Origin: an uncultured Pseudomonadales bacterium
Lineage (GTDB): Bacteria; Pseudomonadota; Gammaproteobacteria; Pseudomonadales; Porticoccaceae
NCBI GenBank assembly: GCA_937998635.1
Contig: CALLDA010000018.1
Coordinates: 1 to 12,915, forward strand
Reading direction: 5' to 3'
DNA length: 12,915 bases
The notes beneath the pieces are model-generated. The model made no database searches, was not told the DNA's origin, and was given only the letters and a program-made list of their open reading frames with translations. The stretch's first letter is position 1. Each line of letters begins with the position of its first letter. A program made the position numbers and the translations under genes. This document shows, one piece after another, positions 1-7,640 of this stretch.

Positions 1-1262
1 TATTGCTGATCCTGTATCGATTCAGGAAGATAGTTTTCGCCGGGCGCGAAGCCGTCTTGTTCATCATGGGCATAACGGTACTCGGCTCCATAATCCAGCT
101 CTTTCATCAATTTCGTGGGCGCATTACGTAAATGGAGGGGCACTTCCAGACTTGCCGTCGAACGGACATCTTTTGTGGCCGCATTCATTGCCTTGTACAC
201 GGCATTGCTCTTCGGCGCCACGGCCATATATACCACGGCCTGAGCAATCGCCAGCTCGCCCTCGGGGCTACCCAGTCGCTCCTGCACCTCCCAGGCATCC
301 AGGGCCATACGCAAGGCCCGTGGGTCAGCGTTACCGACATCTTCACTGGCCATTCGCAACACACGGCGAGCAATATAAAGCGGATCACAACCGCCATCCA
401 ACATACGTACCATCCAGTACAGAGCGGCATCCGGTGAAGAGCCGCGCACCGATTTATGCAGGGCCGAAATTTGATCGTAAAAGTATTCACCGCCTTTATC
501 AAAACGCCGGTGACTGCTGACCAGCACCTGTTCGACCAGGGTTTTTTCAATCAGGGCAACGCCACTTTCGTCACTGGAGTCATCACTAAGAGCATCTGGA
601 TCGAGCAAATCCCCGGCGATTTCCAGCAGATTAAGCACTCTGCGAGCATCGCCGTCAGCGGCGTTTATCAGCAATTCGCTGGCCTCATCGCTAATGCAAT
701 AACGACCGGCCATACCCCGCTCCGTATCACCCAGGGCGCGTTCAATGACTGCTTCGAGGTCTTCAACTTTCAGCGCTTGCAAGACATAGACCCGACAGCG
801 AGATAACAGGGCATTATTGAGTTCGAAGGAAGGATTCTCAGTGGTCGCACCGATCAAGATGATGGTGCCATTTTCCACATAGGGTAAAAACGCATCCTGC
901 TGGGATTTGTTAAAGCGGTGCACTTCGTCAACAAACAATATGGTCTTACGACCCAAAGCATTGCGCTGCTCTTCGGCCTCAGCGACGGCCTGTCGAATTT
1001 CTTTAACCCCCGCCAGTACCGCAGAAATGGATATAAAGTTTGCCTTAGCGGTGTGGGCAATCATTTTGGCCAGGGTGGTTTTACCCACCCCCGGCGGGCC
1101 CCAGAAAACCATCGAGTGCAAATCGCCGGATAATATCGCCTGGCGCAAGGGTTTACCTTCGCCCAGCAGGTGAGTCTGCCCGACAAACTCATCGACACTA
1201 TTAGGCCGCATACGGGCGGCCAGGGGCTGGTAGACATCCTGGCTGAATAATGACTCAGTCAA
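1..1262 (-). CDS. rarA: Replication-associated recombination protein A (RarA/MgsA), 3' end cut by window
   Basis: AAA+ ATPase of the clamp-loader/RuvB-like group that acts at stalled replication forks. I translated the whole visible frame (about 420 codons) and found no stop or frameshift. Motifs: N-terminal PLAARMRP; Walker A GPPGVGKT at residues 55-62; Walker B FVDE near 110-113 followed by VHRFNKSQQD; sensor-type GATTENPSFE; C-terminal VPLHLRNAPTKLMKELDYG. E. coli RarA is about 447 residues, so only the last 20-30 residues are missing. The likely start is TTG at 1262-1260: an in-frame TGA lies at 1271-1269, the next in-frame ATG falls within the conserved ARMRP motif, and a weak GGA (1274-1272) sits 9 nt upstream. 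The gene follows lolA on the same strand after a 90-bp gap, the usual ftsK-lolA-rarA order. Identity is certain; the start codon is inferred. Confidence 0.95.
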   Translation of the reverse strand, partial: MTESLFSQDVYQPLAARMRPNSVDEFVGQTHLLGEGKPLRQAILSGDLHSMVFWGPPGVGKTTLAKMIAHTAKANFISISAVLAGVKEIRQAVAEAEEQRNALGRKTILFVDEVHRFNKSQQDAFLPYVENGTIILIGATTENPSFELNNALLSRCRVYVLQALKVEDLEAVIERALGDTERGMAGRYCISDEASELLINAADGDARRVLNLLEIAGDLLDPDALSDDSSDESGVALIEKTLVEQVLVSSHRRFDKGGEYFYDQISALHKSVRGSSPDAALYWMVRMLDGGCDPLYIARRVLRMASEDVGNADPRALRMALDAWEVQERLGSPEGELAIAQAVVYMAVAPKSNAVYKAMNAATKDVRSTASLEVPLHLRNAPTKLMKELDYGAEYRYAHDEQDGFAPGENYLPESIQDQQ

Positions 1263-1293
1263 TGATGGTCATCCAAATTTGATCGGGCATGGC

Positions 1294-1318
1294 TGCTTAT
1301 TCATACTTGCTTACTCAT
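1294..1318 (-). repeat. 14-nt direct repeat in the lolA-rarA spacer
   Basis: On the + strand TGCTTATTCAT (1294-1304) and TGCTTACTCAT (1308-1318) match at 10 of 11 positions with a 14-nt period. On the coding strand both begin with ATG (ATGAATAAGCA, ATGAGTAAGCA). The pair lies in the leader of rarA, 30-60 nt upstream of its start. The same spacer also has GATAAATA twice, 10 nt apart, at the end of lolA. No function can be assigned. Confidence 0.45.
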
Positions 1319-1352
1319 CGCTTTTCACTTGTCCCTTTTTATTTATCCCTAT

Positions 1353-2102
1353 CTATTTATCAAGAATAATATCTATGCCGGGCGGTGGTTCAAAGGAATA
1401 GAGCTTGGGATCGACCTGCTCATTGAGCACCACCTTGCTAAAGATAATTCGGGTGCGCTGCCCAAGAGAATCAACAATAACAATCTCAGCTGGTTTAGGA
1501 CCATCGAAATCAAACATCAGGTATTCGTATAAGGTTTCATTGTCACGGGGTATGAGCTTAAAGCGCCTTTTATTTGAGGCTTGCTCGCTATCAATGTCTG
1601 CCTCGGTCAAGCCTGATCCATTCAAAACCGACTCATTCAAGCTCGGCTCACTCACCTGAAACATCGTTGATAGCTCACTGACGCTGCCGGTTAATAACAG
1701 TGCCGGTGCTGCAGAAACACGGGGGTCGAAGGGTTTAATGATGACCTGCTCAAGATCGGGATCATAAAGCCAGAGCGTAAGCCCATCGGAAATCAGCCAT
1801 TGCTCCATAGGGCTATCGATTATCCAGCGGATTTTCCCCGGCGCTGAAACCTGCATATGGCCCCTGTTGTCCTGAATCTGATAATCATCGGCCGAATACA
1901 GTTGCTGCTGAAAATCGGCGCTGACGCTGCTTAATGGTTCGAGGAGTTTTTTTAATTCAAGTACGGCATTAATTTCTGCCGCATTTGTTTGGGGCTCATT
2001 CAGGCCATCGACAGTATCGACAGATTTGTTCACATCATCCGCCGATGCCTGGATCAAACAGATGTGACAAAACAATATTAATGCAATGAGTGGCTTAATC
2101 AT
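1353..2102 (-). CDS. lolA: Outer-membrane lipoprotein carrier protein LolA
   Basis: Periplasmic chaperone that takes mature lipoproteins from the LolCDE transporter and hands them to LolB at the outer membrane. The 249-residue product has a Sec signal peptide (residues 1 to about 21, ending ASA before DD). The LolA fold follows: SVSADFQQQLYSADDY (59-74), PGKIRW (88-93), LISDGLTLWLYDPDLEQV (103-120) and a C-terminal SFEPPPGIDII (236-246). It is longer than E. coli LolA (about 203). The extra length is an acidic stretch after the signal peptide (22-48) and an insert at about 152-178 that contains a pentapeptide-like repeat. The start at 2102 was chosen because the signal peptide begins there and AGAAG lies 6 nt upstream. 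An in-frame ATG at 2183 would put 27 non-signal residues in front and overlap ftsK. It lies 40 nt after ftsK and is probably co-transcribed with it. Confidence 0.93.
   Translation of the reverse strand: MIKPLIALILFCHICLIQASADDVNKSVDTVDGLNEPQTNAAEINAVLELKKLLEPLSSVSADFQQQLYSADDYQIQDNRGHMQVSAPGKIRWIIDSPMEQWLISDGLTLWLYDPDLEQVIIKPFDPRVSAAPALLLTGSVSELSTMFQVSEPSLNESVLNGSGLTEADIDSEQASNKRRFKLIPRDNETLYEYLMFDFDGPKPAEIVIVDSLGQRTRIIFSKVVLNEQVDPKLYSFEPPPGIDIILDK
1599..1643 (-). repeat. Three degenerate 15-nt tandem repeats inside lolA
   Basis: LolA codons 154-168 read as three five-residue units, SLNES, VLNGS and GLTEA. At DNA level each unit carries TTG at the same offset, the first two share TTGAAT, and the period is exactly 15 nt. 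The repeat lies in the insert that makes this LolA longer than its family, so it looks like a slippage-generated loop expansion. The units are diverged, so this is an older duplication or partly chance. Confidence 0.5.
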
Positions 2103-2142
2103 CGAGAGCTTCTTATAAATAGCTTTTGTTAAGCACTTATCA

Positions 2143-4527
2143 CTAAGCGCTTCGATTAGGTACCAGCACTTCGCGGCTACCATTGGTGCTCATTTCACTA
2201 ACCACACCAGCCGCCTCCATCGCCTCAATAAGGCGCGCGGCCCGGTTGTAACCCACTCTCAATTTCCGCTGCACCGAAGAAATCGAAGCCCGGCGGCTCT
2301 CGATAACGTAGTTCACCGCTTCATCATAGAGAGCATCGTTTTCACTGTCTTCGTTAGCCGACTCCTCAGCGCCATAACCCGGCACGGCGATTCCGGAGGT
2401 GACTTGCTCGTCGGTGATCTCATCCAGATAGTCCGGCGCACCGCGCTCTTTGAGATCAGCGACGACTTTATGGACCTCATGATCATCGACAAAGGCACCG
2501 TGCACCCGAATCGGCACACCGCTCCCGGCGGGCAGATACAACATATCGCCATGACCGAGCAACTGCTCAGCGCCGCCCTGATCAAGAATCGTCCGAGAAT
2601 CAATTTTAGATGACACCTGGAAGGCCATTCGGGTCGGTACATTGGCCTTGATCAAGCCGGTAATCACATCCACTGACGGGCGTTGGGTGGCCAAAATCAA
2701 ATGTATACCCGCAGCCCGCGCTTTCTGCGCGATTCGTGCAATCAACTGTTCGACCTTTTTACCGACGATCATCATCATGTCGGCAAATTCATCAATTACC
2801 ACGACGATATTTGGGAGCTTGGCGAGCTCCGGTGCTGTGCCGGCCTGGTATTCGCCATCGACCAGTGTCAGGGGATCAACCTGCCAGAAAGGATCTACCA
2901 GGGGCTCACCAGCTTCAATGGCGTCAAGCACCTTGCGGTTGTAGCCTGCCAGGTTCCTGACCCCGAGAGCCGCCATCAATTTATATCGCCGCTCCATCTC
3001 GCCAACACACCAACGCAAGCCACTGGCGGCATCTTTCATATCGGTAATAACAGGTGTCAATAGATGAGGAATATCATCATAAACGGCCAACTCAAGCATT
3101 TTAGGGTCAACCAGGATAAGCCGCACATCTTCTGGTGAAGACTTGAACAGCAAACTCAGCAACATAACGTTAATGCCCACAGATTTACCGGAGCCAGTCG
3201 TACCCGCTACCAGTAAATGAGGCATTTTGCCCAGGTCGGCGATCACCGGCTGACCAGAAATATCATGGCCTAATGCCAGGGATATAGGTGACCTGGCCGC
3301 GTCATATTCGGGGCTGGCCAGGACATCTCCCAGGTGCACCATCTCTCGATGCTCATTAGGAATTTCTATACCAATGACCGATTTACCGGGAATCACTTCC
3401 ACCACTCGAACACTCACCACTGCCAACGAGCGGGCTAAATCCTTAGCCAAATTGGTAATGCGACTGACCTTGATACCCGGCGCGGGCTGCACCTCAAAGC
3501 GGGTGATTACCGGACCTGGCAAGACCTCAACCACTTCTACGCTGATGCCAAAATCCTGCAGCTTTAATTCGAGCAATCTCGACATGGCTTCAAGGGATTC
3601 TTTGGAAAAGCCCTTACCGCTGGCTCCAGCACTGCGATCCAGCAAACTGATGGGCGGTAACTCGCCGCTATAAGGCTCTTTGAACAGTGGCTCCTGCCGT
3701 TCCTGCTCAACCCTTGCACTGATAGCTTTAATGGGCGCAGGGGTGCTGATGACCGGTTCTTTCCTGTCTATCAATATGCGAGTTTTTTTCTCAACCGACT
3801 GCTTGCGAACCTCCGTAGCCGCGTTGGACAGCTCCTGCTCTTTACGTCGCGCCAACAATTCGATGACCTGTGAACGGCAGTACTCGAAGGCGAGCAGGGA
3901 GAGGCGTCCGGTCTTATCCATTAACCCAAGCCACGAAAGATCGGTAAATACCGTTACACCAAAGAGAAATACGGCCAGCAGAATTAAGGTGCTGCCCACA
4001 TAGCTAAACGCCGAAGCCACCGAGCCACCCACGGCACTACCGAGGATACCGCCAACGCCATTAGGCAACCCTGATACACCGCCGCCATGATGCAGCTCTG
4101 CAAGAGCCGAAGCCGTGGTCATCACTAACAACAGCCCCACTGCGCGCAAACAGAACGTCACCCAGTCAAAGCCGTTATCGGCCACTTTGCGCTGTTGAAA
4201 CACATTCCAGGCGCGCATGATCAACAACAAAGGGAATAAATACGCTAGCCAACCGGCCATGGAATACAAAATATCGGCGGACCAGGCGCCCGCCACCCCA
4301 GCGGCATTGTGTACAGGCCCGCCGGTACCGGCGTAGGAAAAACTCGGGTCATCGCGGGAATAAGTGCTCAGAGAAATTAGCAGATAAGCACTGACGGCAA
4401 ACCAGCCGATCAACGCGCCTTCCTGCCGGAGCAAGTGCTGTCGCCACGGGGATATCGCCTCCTGCTTAGGCTCAGCTTTTTTGCTGGACTCTTTCTTTGC
4501 CTTGCCGGACGATTTTGTGGCTGCCAC
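2143..4527 (-). CDS. ftsK: DNA translocase FtsK
   Basis: Septum-anchored DNA pump that clears and aligns the chromosome terminus at division and activates XerCD recombination at dif. The 794-residue product has four hydrophobic segments (about 36-56, 82-105, 122-144, 160-198), a short charged linker (about 200-290), then the alpha/beta motor: Walker A GTTGSGKS at 442-449, Walker B VVVIDEFADM at 575-584 and ILATQRPSVD at 611-620. A C-terminal winged-helix gamma domain follows (about 733-794, with SSVQRKLRVGYNRAARLIEA), which in the family reads KOPS octamers. The linker is far shorter than the roughly 600 residues of E. coli FtsK and resembles compact FtsK/SpoIIIE proteins. The start is GTG (4527-4525), with AGAGG at 4543-4539 and an 11-nt spacer. 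It heads the leftward block and is divergent from trxB. Here lrp, which separates the two in E. coli, is absent. Confidence 0.97.
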   Translation of the reverse strand: MAATKSSGKAKKESSKKAEPKQEAISPWRQHLLRQEGALIGWFAVSAYLLISLSTYSRDDPSFSYAGTGGPVHNAAGVAGAWSADILYSMAGWLAYLFPLLLIMRAWNVFQQRKVADNGFDWVTFCLRAVGLLLVMTTASALAELHHGGGVSGLPNGVGGILGSAVGGSVASAFSYVGSTLILLAVFLFGVTVFTDLSWLGLMDKTGRLSLLAFEYCRSQVIELLARRKEQELSNAATEVRKQSVEKKTRILIDRKEPVISTPAPIKAISARVEQERQEPLFKEPYSGELPPISLLDRSAGASGKGFSKESLEAMSRLLELKLQDFGISVEVVEVLPGPVITRFEVQPAPGIKVSRITNLAKDLARSLAVVSVRVVEVIPGKSVIGIEIPNEHREMVHLGDVLASPEYDAARSPISLALGHDISGQPVIADLGKMPHLLVAGTTGSGKSVGINVMLLSLLFKSSPEDVRLILVDPKMLELAVYDDIPHLLTPVITDMKDAASGLRWCVGEMERRYKLMAALGVRNLAGYNRKVLDAIEAGEPLVDPFWQVDPLTLVDGEYQAGTAPELAKLPNIVVVIDEFADMMMIVGKKVEQLIARIAQKARAAGIHLILATQRPSVDVITGLIKANVPTRMAFQVSSKIDSRTILDQGGAEQLLGHGDMLYLPAGSGVPIRVHGAFVDDHEVHKVVADLKERGAPDYLDEITDEQVTSGIAVPGYGAEESANEDSENDALYDEAVNYVIESRRASISSVQRKLRVGYNRAARLIEAMEAAGVVSEMSTNGSREVLVPNRSA

Positions 4528-4538
4528 GTAAGTTCTTA

Positions 4539-4543
4539 CCTCT
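4539..4543 (-). promoter_or_regulatory. Ribosome binding site of ftsK
   Basis: The coding strand reads AGAGG, 11 nt before the GTG start, and this supports GTG as initiator. The spacer between them is a small inverted repeat, GTAAG-AA-CTTAC (4539-4528). Folding it would shorten the effective distance between the binding site and the start codon. That is an inference only. Confidence 0.55.
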
Positions 4544-4611
4544 TTGCAAAAATCTCTGTACTGAATCGTTTATTCACTGTTAATACCTACTAAGCCCATA
4601 AAACCGACATC

Positions 4612-4677
4612 GAACCTTGGTCTCCGGGCCAGGCTTTCTTTATTATAGCGCCCTGTCCTGAGCCCTTTGAACCTTGG
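4612..4677. repeat. 9-nt direct repeat GAACCTTGG in the ftsK-trxB spacer
   Basis: GAACCTTGG occurs at 4612-4620 and again at 4669-4677, a 57-nt spacing. Similar flanks follow: TCTC with CCAGG, and CTCT with AAGG. Both copies lie in the 251-bp divergent spacer that must hold the ftsK and trxB promoters. The repeat may be a paired protein-binding site or a remnant of duplication. I see no clear -35/-10 pair for either gene and no lrp-like gene here. Confidence 0.45.
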
Positions 4678-4778
4678 CTCTTCGATAAGGCGAAACCAGA
4701 ATACTTGCGGGCACTGTAAACGCTACGATGATAAGCATCACAACACACATCACAACAAATAGAGATTAGTGAAATATT

Positions 4779-5729
4779 ATGGCTGAACACTCCCATCACC
4801 GATTAATTATCCTGGGCTCCGGACCCGCAGGTTGGTCAGCGGCAATTTACGCTGCTCGGGCCAACCTCAACCCGGTAGTCATTACTGGCGTACAACAAGG
4901 TGGTCAGTTAACTACCACCACCGATGTTGATAACTGGCCTGGAGACTGTGACGGCGTACAGGGTCCAGACTTAATGTTGCGAATGCAAAAACATGCCGAA
5001 CGGTTTGATACACAAGTGATTTTAGATCATATCGAAGAAGTGGATTTAGGACAACGTCCGTTTACCCTGAAGGGCAGCAAGCACTACACCTGCGACGCCT
5101 TAATCATCGCTACCGGCGCTTCTGCCACCTATCTCGGCCTACCTTCAGAGCAGACTTATATGGGCCAGGGCGTCAGCGCCTGTGCGACCTGTGATGGTTT
5201 CTTTTACCGAGATCAAAAAGTCGCCGTGATTGGCGGCGGCAATACCGCCGTCGAGGAGGCCCTGTATCTGTCCAATTTATGCAGTGAAGTGGTCCTCGTT
5301 CATCGACGTGATGCCCTGCGAGCGGAAAAAATCATGCAGGACAAAATTATCAATAAAGCGGCTAATGGCAATATCACTCTGATGTGGAATCACACCCTTT
5401 CTGAAGTGCTTGGCGATGCCTCGGGCGTTACCGGCATGCGGGTCGAAAGTACGGAAGGCAAAGGCACGACGGATATTGACCTGTCCGGTGTCTTTATCGC
5501 CATTGGCCACAAACCTAACACCGGTATATTTGCTGATCAGCTGGATATGAACAATGGCTACATCATCACCCAGGGCGGACTGAGCGGACAGGCAACAGCG
5601 ACCAGTATTCCCGGGGTATTTGCATCGGGAGATGTGGCCGACCATGTTTATCGTCAGGCTGTAACGTCCGCAGGAACGGGGTGTATGGCCGCCCTGGATG
5701 CTGAAAGATTTCTGGACGAGCAGGAATAG
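4779..5729 (+). CDS. trxB: Thioredoxin-disulfide reductase (NADPH)
   Basis: Cytoplasmic flavoenzyme that passes electrons from NADPH through FAD and a redox-active cysteine pair to thioredoxin, feeding ribonucleotide reductase and disulfide repair. The 316-residue product has the FAD-binding GSGPAG at 13-18, the active-site CATC at 135-138 (family form CAxCDG), NADPH-binding GGGNTA at 152-157, the HRR motif that contacts the NADPH phosphate at 175-177, and the C-terminal FAD motif FASGDVADHVYRQ. Length and motif positions match the low-molecular-weight bacterial enzyme. The ATG at 4779 fits the family N-terminus, although the upstream sequence has no strong Shine-Dalgarno. It is divergent from ftsK and 81 bp upstream of aat; a possible attenuator hairpin follows it. 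Confidence 0.97.
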   Translation: MAEHSHHRLIILGSGPAGWSAAIYAARANLNPVVITGVQQGGQLTTTTDVDNWPGDCDGVQGPDLMLRMQKHAERFDTQVILDHIEEVDLGQRPFTLKGSKHYTCDALIIATGASATYLGLPSEQTYMGQGVSACATCDGFFYRDQKVAVIGGGNTAVEEALYLSNLCSEVVLVHRRDALRAEKIMQDKIINKAANGNITLMWNHTLSEVLGDASGVTGMRVESTEGKGTTDIDLSGVFIAIGHKPNTGIFADQLDMNNGYIITQGGLSGQATATSIPGVFASGDVADHVYRQAVTSAGTGCMAALDAERFLDEQE

Positions 5730-5738
5730 GCGAAGCTG

Positions 5739-5758
5739 AGCCGCGATGAAGCGGTTTT
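5739..5758 (+). terminator. Possible weak terminator or attenuator after trxB
   Basis: CCGC (5741-5744) and GCGG (5751-5754) can pair around the loop GATGAA, extendable by a G-T and an A-T pair, and are followed directly by TTTT (5755-5758). It lies 10 nt after the trxB stop and before aat. The stem is short, so it may only reduce read-through into aat-bpt. Confidence 0.4.
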
Positions 5759-5826
5759 AATGGTTCAAAGCTCCTAATGGCAAAGGGTTCCTGGTGGCCA
5801 AAGGCTTCTAATGACTGAAGACTCTA
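5759..5826 (+). repeat. Four degenerate 17-nt tandem repeats running into the aat start
   Basis: Units begin at 5759 (AATGGTTCAAAGCTCCT), 5776 (AATGGCAAAGGGTTCCT), 5793 (GGTGGCCAAAGGCTTCT) and 5810 (AATGACTGAAGACTCTA). By hand count, neighbouring units share 10-11 of 17 positions; about 4 would be expected by chance. Each of the first three contains a purine-rich AAAG/AAAGG and is followed after the period by an ATG or GTG. The last boundary is the real ribosome binding site and ATG of aat (5811). Because 17 is not a multiple of 3, successive ATG/GTG triplets fall in different frames. Confidence 0.6.
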
Positions 5827-6554
5827 GCGAACTAATCCTGCTGGACCCGGATCATGTGATCTTTCCCGACCCCAGGCAGGCCCTCAGCGAACCCGATGGC
5901 CTCTTAGCTGTCGGTGGCAACCTGCGCCCTGACACCCTGATTAAAGCTTATAGCTCGGGCATTTTTCCCTGGTATGAACAGGGCCAACCTTTGCTTTGGT
6001 GGAGTCCCAACCCACGGGCAGTGGTTTCCCCCGAGCAATTGCATATCTCAAAAAGTTTAAGAAAAACACTTCGAGCCGGTCGCTATGAAATCAGCACTGA
6101 TCGCGCTTTCAGCGAAGTGATTCGCGCCTGCGCGGGACAAAGGCATTATAGCGAAGGCACCTGGATTACCGAGGCTATGATCCAGGCCTATATCGGCTTG
6201 TTTGAGCTAGGTATCGCCCATTCCGTAGAATGCTGGATTGATGGACAGCTTGCTGGCGGCTTGTATGGCGTCGCTGTGGGTGGGGTGTTTTGCGGTGAAT
6301 CCATGTTCAGCCTGCGCCCTAACGCTTCAAAAATTGCCCTGGCTCACCTGGCCAGGGCATTGAACGACAGCGGTTTCGCCCTCATCGATTGCCAGGTCGG
6401 CAATGATCATCTGTTTTCTCTGGGCGCAGTTATGATCGATCGTGATGAGTTTCTTGACCTCCTGCAAAACAATGTTGAGTCAAAAATTATCTGGCCTGGC
6501 AAAAATATATCGGCTAAGTTATTCACTGGTTCTATATTCGACGATAAATCATGA
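5811..6554 (+). CDS. aat: Leucyl/phenylalanyl-tRNA-protein transferase
   Basis: Transfers Leu or Phe from its aminoacyl-tRNA to the N-terminal Lys or Arg of a protein, turning a secondary N-degron into a primary one recognised by ClpS. The 247-residue product has the family signatures FPDPRQALSEPDGLLAVGG (18-36), SSGIFPWY (48-55), WWSPNPRAV (63-71), the substrate-pocket SVECW (138-142), GVFCGESMFS (158-167) and the catalytic-region DCQV at 193-196, followed by HL. Length is close to the E. coli enzyme (234). The start ATG at 5811 has AAAGG upstream and is also the end of a 17-nt tandem repeat. Its stop overlaps the bpt start in ATGA (6551-6554), so the two transferases are probably translationally coupled. 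Confidence 0.97.
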   Translation: MTEDSSELILLDPDHVIFPDPRQALSEPDGLLAVGGNLRPDTLIKAYSSGIFPWYEQGQPLLWWSPNPRAVVSPEQLHISKSLRKTLRAGRYEISTDRAFSEVIRACAGQRHYSEGTWITEAMIQAYIGLFELGIAHSVECWIDGQLAGGLYGVAVGGVFCGESMFSLRPNASKIALAHLARALNDSGFALIDCQVGNDHLFSLGAVMIDRDEFLDLLQNNVESKIIWPGKNISAKLFTGSIFDDKS

Positions 6555-7273
6555 CCCGTGACATCAGTCCCGACCTGAAAACAATACCGCTCTATTTGAC
6601 CGAGCCGCATCCCTGTAGTTATCTGGATGACCGGAATGCCATCACCGCCTTTGTCGACCCCAAATTAGAGATCAGTGGTGATGCTTACAATCGCTTATCT
6701 CTACTCGGTTTTCGACGCAGCGGCAAATATGTCTATACACCGCGTTGCGTCACCTGTAAATCCTGTATCCCGGTACGTATTCCCGCCGCCCAATTTAAAG
6801 CTAACAGGCAGCAACGGCGCAGTCAAAAACGCAATGCGGACCTGGTGCTTACCTCGGTCAGCGCCATTGATATTGATGAACATTACGGCATATTCGAGCG
6901 TTATATTAATGTCCGGCACAGCGATGGCGACATGTACCCGCCCTCCCTGGAACAATTCCAGACCTTTATTGGCGATGCCTGGGACTGCACCCGCTATCTT
7001 GAATTCCGGCTCGACGGTCAGTTAATTTGTTGTGCGGTTGTCGACTGGCTAAGCAGCGGTTTGTCAGCCATATACACCTATTTCGACCCGGACTTTGCCA
7101 GCCGCAGCCTGGGGACTTATGCGGTTTTAAAGCAGATAGAACTCACCGAAGAATACCAATTAGACTACGTTTATCTGGGCTACTGGATTAGAGACAGCGA
7201 CAAAATGAACTACAAATCCAACTTTCATCCCCAGCAACTCTATGTCAACAACACCTGGATGGATATCGCTTAG
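6551..7273 (+). CDS. bpt: Aspartate/glutamate leucyltransferase (Bpt)
   Basis: Member of the ATE1-like transferase family. Bacterial Bpt moves Leu from Leu-tRNA to N-terminal Asp or Glu, giving a ClpS-recognised N-degron; it is often still annotated as arginyl-tRNA transferase. The 240-residue product has the N-terminal EPHPCSYL (18-25), the cysteine-rich YTPRCVTCKSCIPVRIP (62-78, with C66, C69 and C72), RRSQKRN (89-95), GDMYPPSLEQF (126-136), the conserved SRSLGTYAVLKQIE (184-197) and YLGYWI (208-213) ending in NYKSNFHP. It overlaps aat by 4 nt, which supports a shared role. Assigning leucyl rather than arginyl specificity rests on family knowledge of the short bacterial form. Confidence 0.93.
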   Translation: MTRDISPDLKTIPLYLTEPHPCSYLDDRNAITAFVDPKLEISGDAYNRLSLLGFRRSGKYVYTPRCVTCKSCIPVRIPAAQFKANRQQRRSQKRNADLVLTSVSAIDIDEHYGIFERYINVRHSDGDMYPPSLEQFQTFIGDAWDCTRYLEFRLDGQLICCAVVDWLSSGLSAIYTYFDPDFASRSLGTYAVLKQIELTEEYQLDYVYLGYWIRDSDKMNYKSNFHPQQLYVNNTWMDIA

Positions 7274-7278
7274 CAAAC

Positions 7279-7305
7279 ACTGGCTTTGCCAAGTAAGCAC
7301 TTTTG
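7279..7305 (+). terminator. Possible weak terminator between bpt and infA
   Basis: ACTGGC (7279-7284) and GCCAAGT (7288-7294) can pair with one bulged A around a TTT loop. A short T-run (7301-7304) comes some 6 nt after the stem. It lies a few nt after the bpt stop and would help separate infA, which normally has its own promoters. The stem is weak and the T-run is not adjacent. Confidence 0.25.
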
Positions 7306-7392
7306 AGGCAGAATGCCGCCCCCATCTGCACAATCAATAACATTCTTAATCTGCAGAACTGAACGTAGAATTAACTGGAGTATCAACGCCGC

Positions 7393-7611
7393 ATGGCAAA
7401 AGAAGAACAAATTGAAATGGAAGGTGAAGTTATCGAAACCCTTCCCAACACCACTTTTCGAGTAAAACTGGAAAATGGCCACGTTGTCACGGCTCATATC
7501 TCTGGCAAGATGCGCAAGCACTATATTCGTATATTGACCGGTGACCAGGTGACGGTGGAACTCACTCCCTACGATTTAAGCAAAGGCCGCATTACTTTCC
7601 GCGCCAGATAG
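7393..7611 (+). CDS. infA: Translation initiation factor IF-1
   Basis: Small OB-fold protein that binds the ribosomal A site of the 30S subunit during initiation with IF-2 and IF-3. All 72 residues fit the family: N-terminal MAKEEQIEMEGEVIETLPN, the core FRVKLENGH (22-30), HISGKMRKHYIRIL (35-48), and C-terminal YDLSKGRITFR. Length equals that of E. coli IF-1 (72). GGAG at 7377-7380 lies 12 nt upstream of the ATG, a somewhat long spacing. It is the last gene of the rightward block and converges on clpA. In enterobacteria a tRNA-Ser gene follows infA; none was seen here. Confidence 0.98.
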   Translation: MAKEEQIEMEGEVIETLPNTTFRVKLENGHVVTAHISGKMRKHYIRILTGDQVTVELTPYDLSKGRITFRAR

Positions 7612-7640
7612 CCCCTCTATTCTATCTACAGCCATTGGCT

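Noticed and set aside
185..550. 121-codon leftward frame within rarA
   Set aside because: It is out of frame with the conserved rarA sequence, which I translated through this region without a stop.
2103..2183. Longer lolA start at ATG 2183
   Set aside because: It adds 27 residues ahead of a good signal peptide and overlaps ftsK by 41 nt; the ATG at 2102 gives a normal Sec signal and an AGAAG at proper spacing.
4544..4580. LexA box upstream of ftsK (E. coli ftsK is SOS-inducible)
   Set aside because: CTGT at 4556-4559 is not followed by ACAG at the required 8-nt spacing, so no consensus site is present.
4590..4799. 69-codon leftward frame across the ftsK-trxB spacer
   Set aside because: It begins inside trxB, covers the spacer with its direct repeats, and shows no domain or ribosome binding site.
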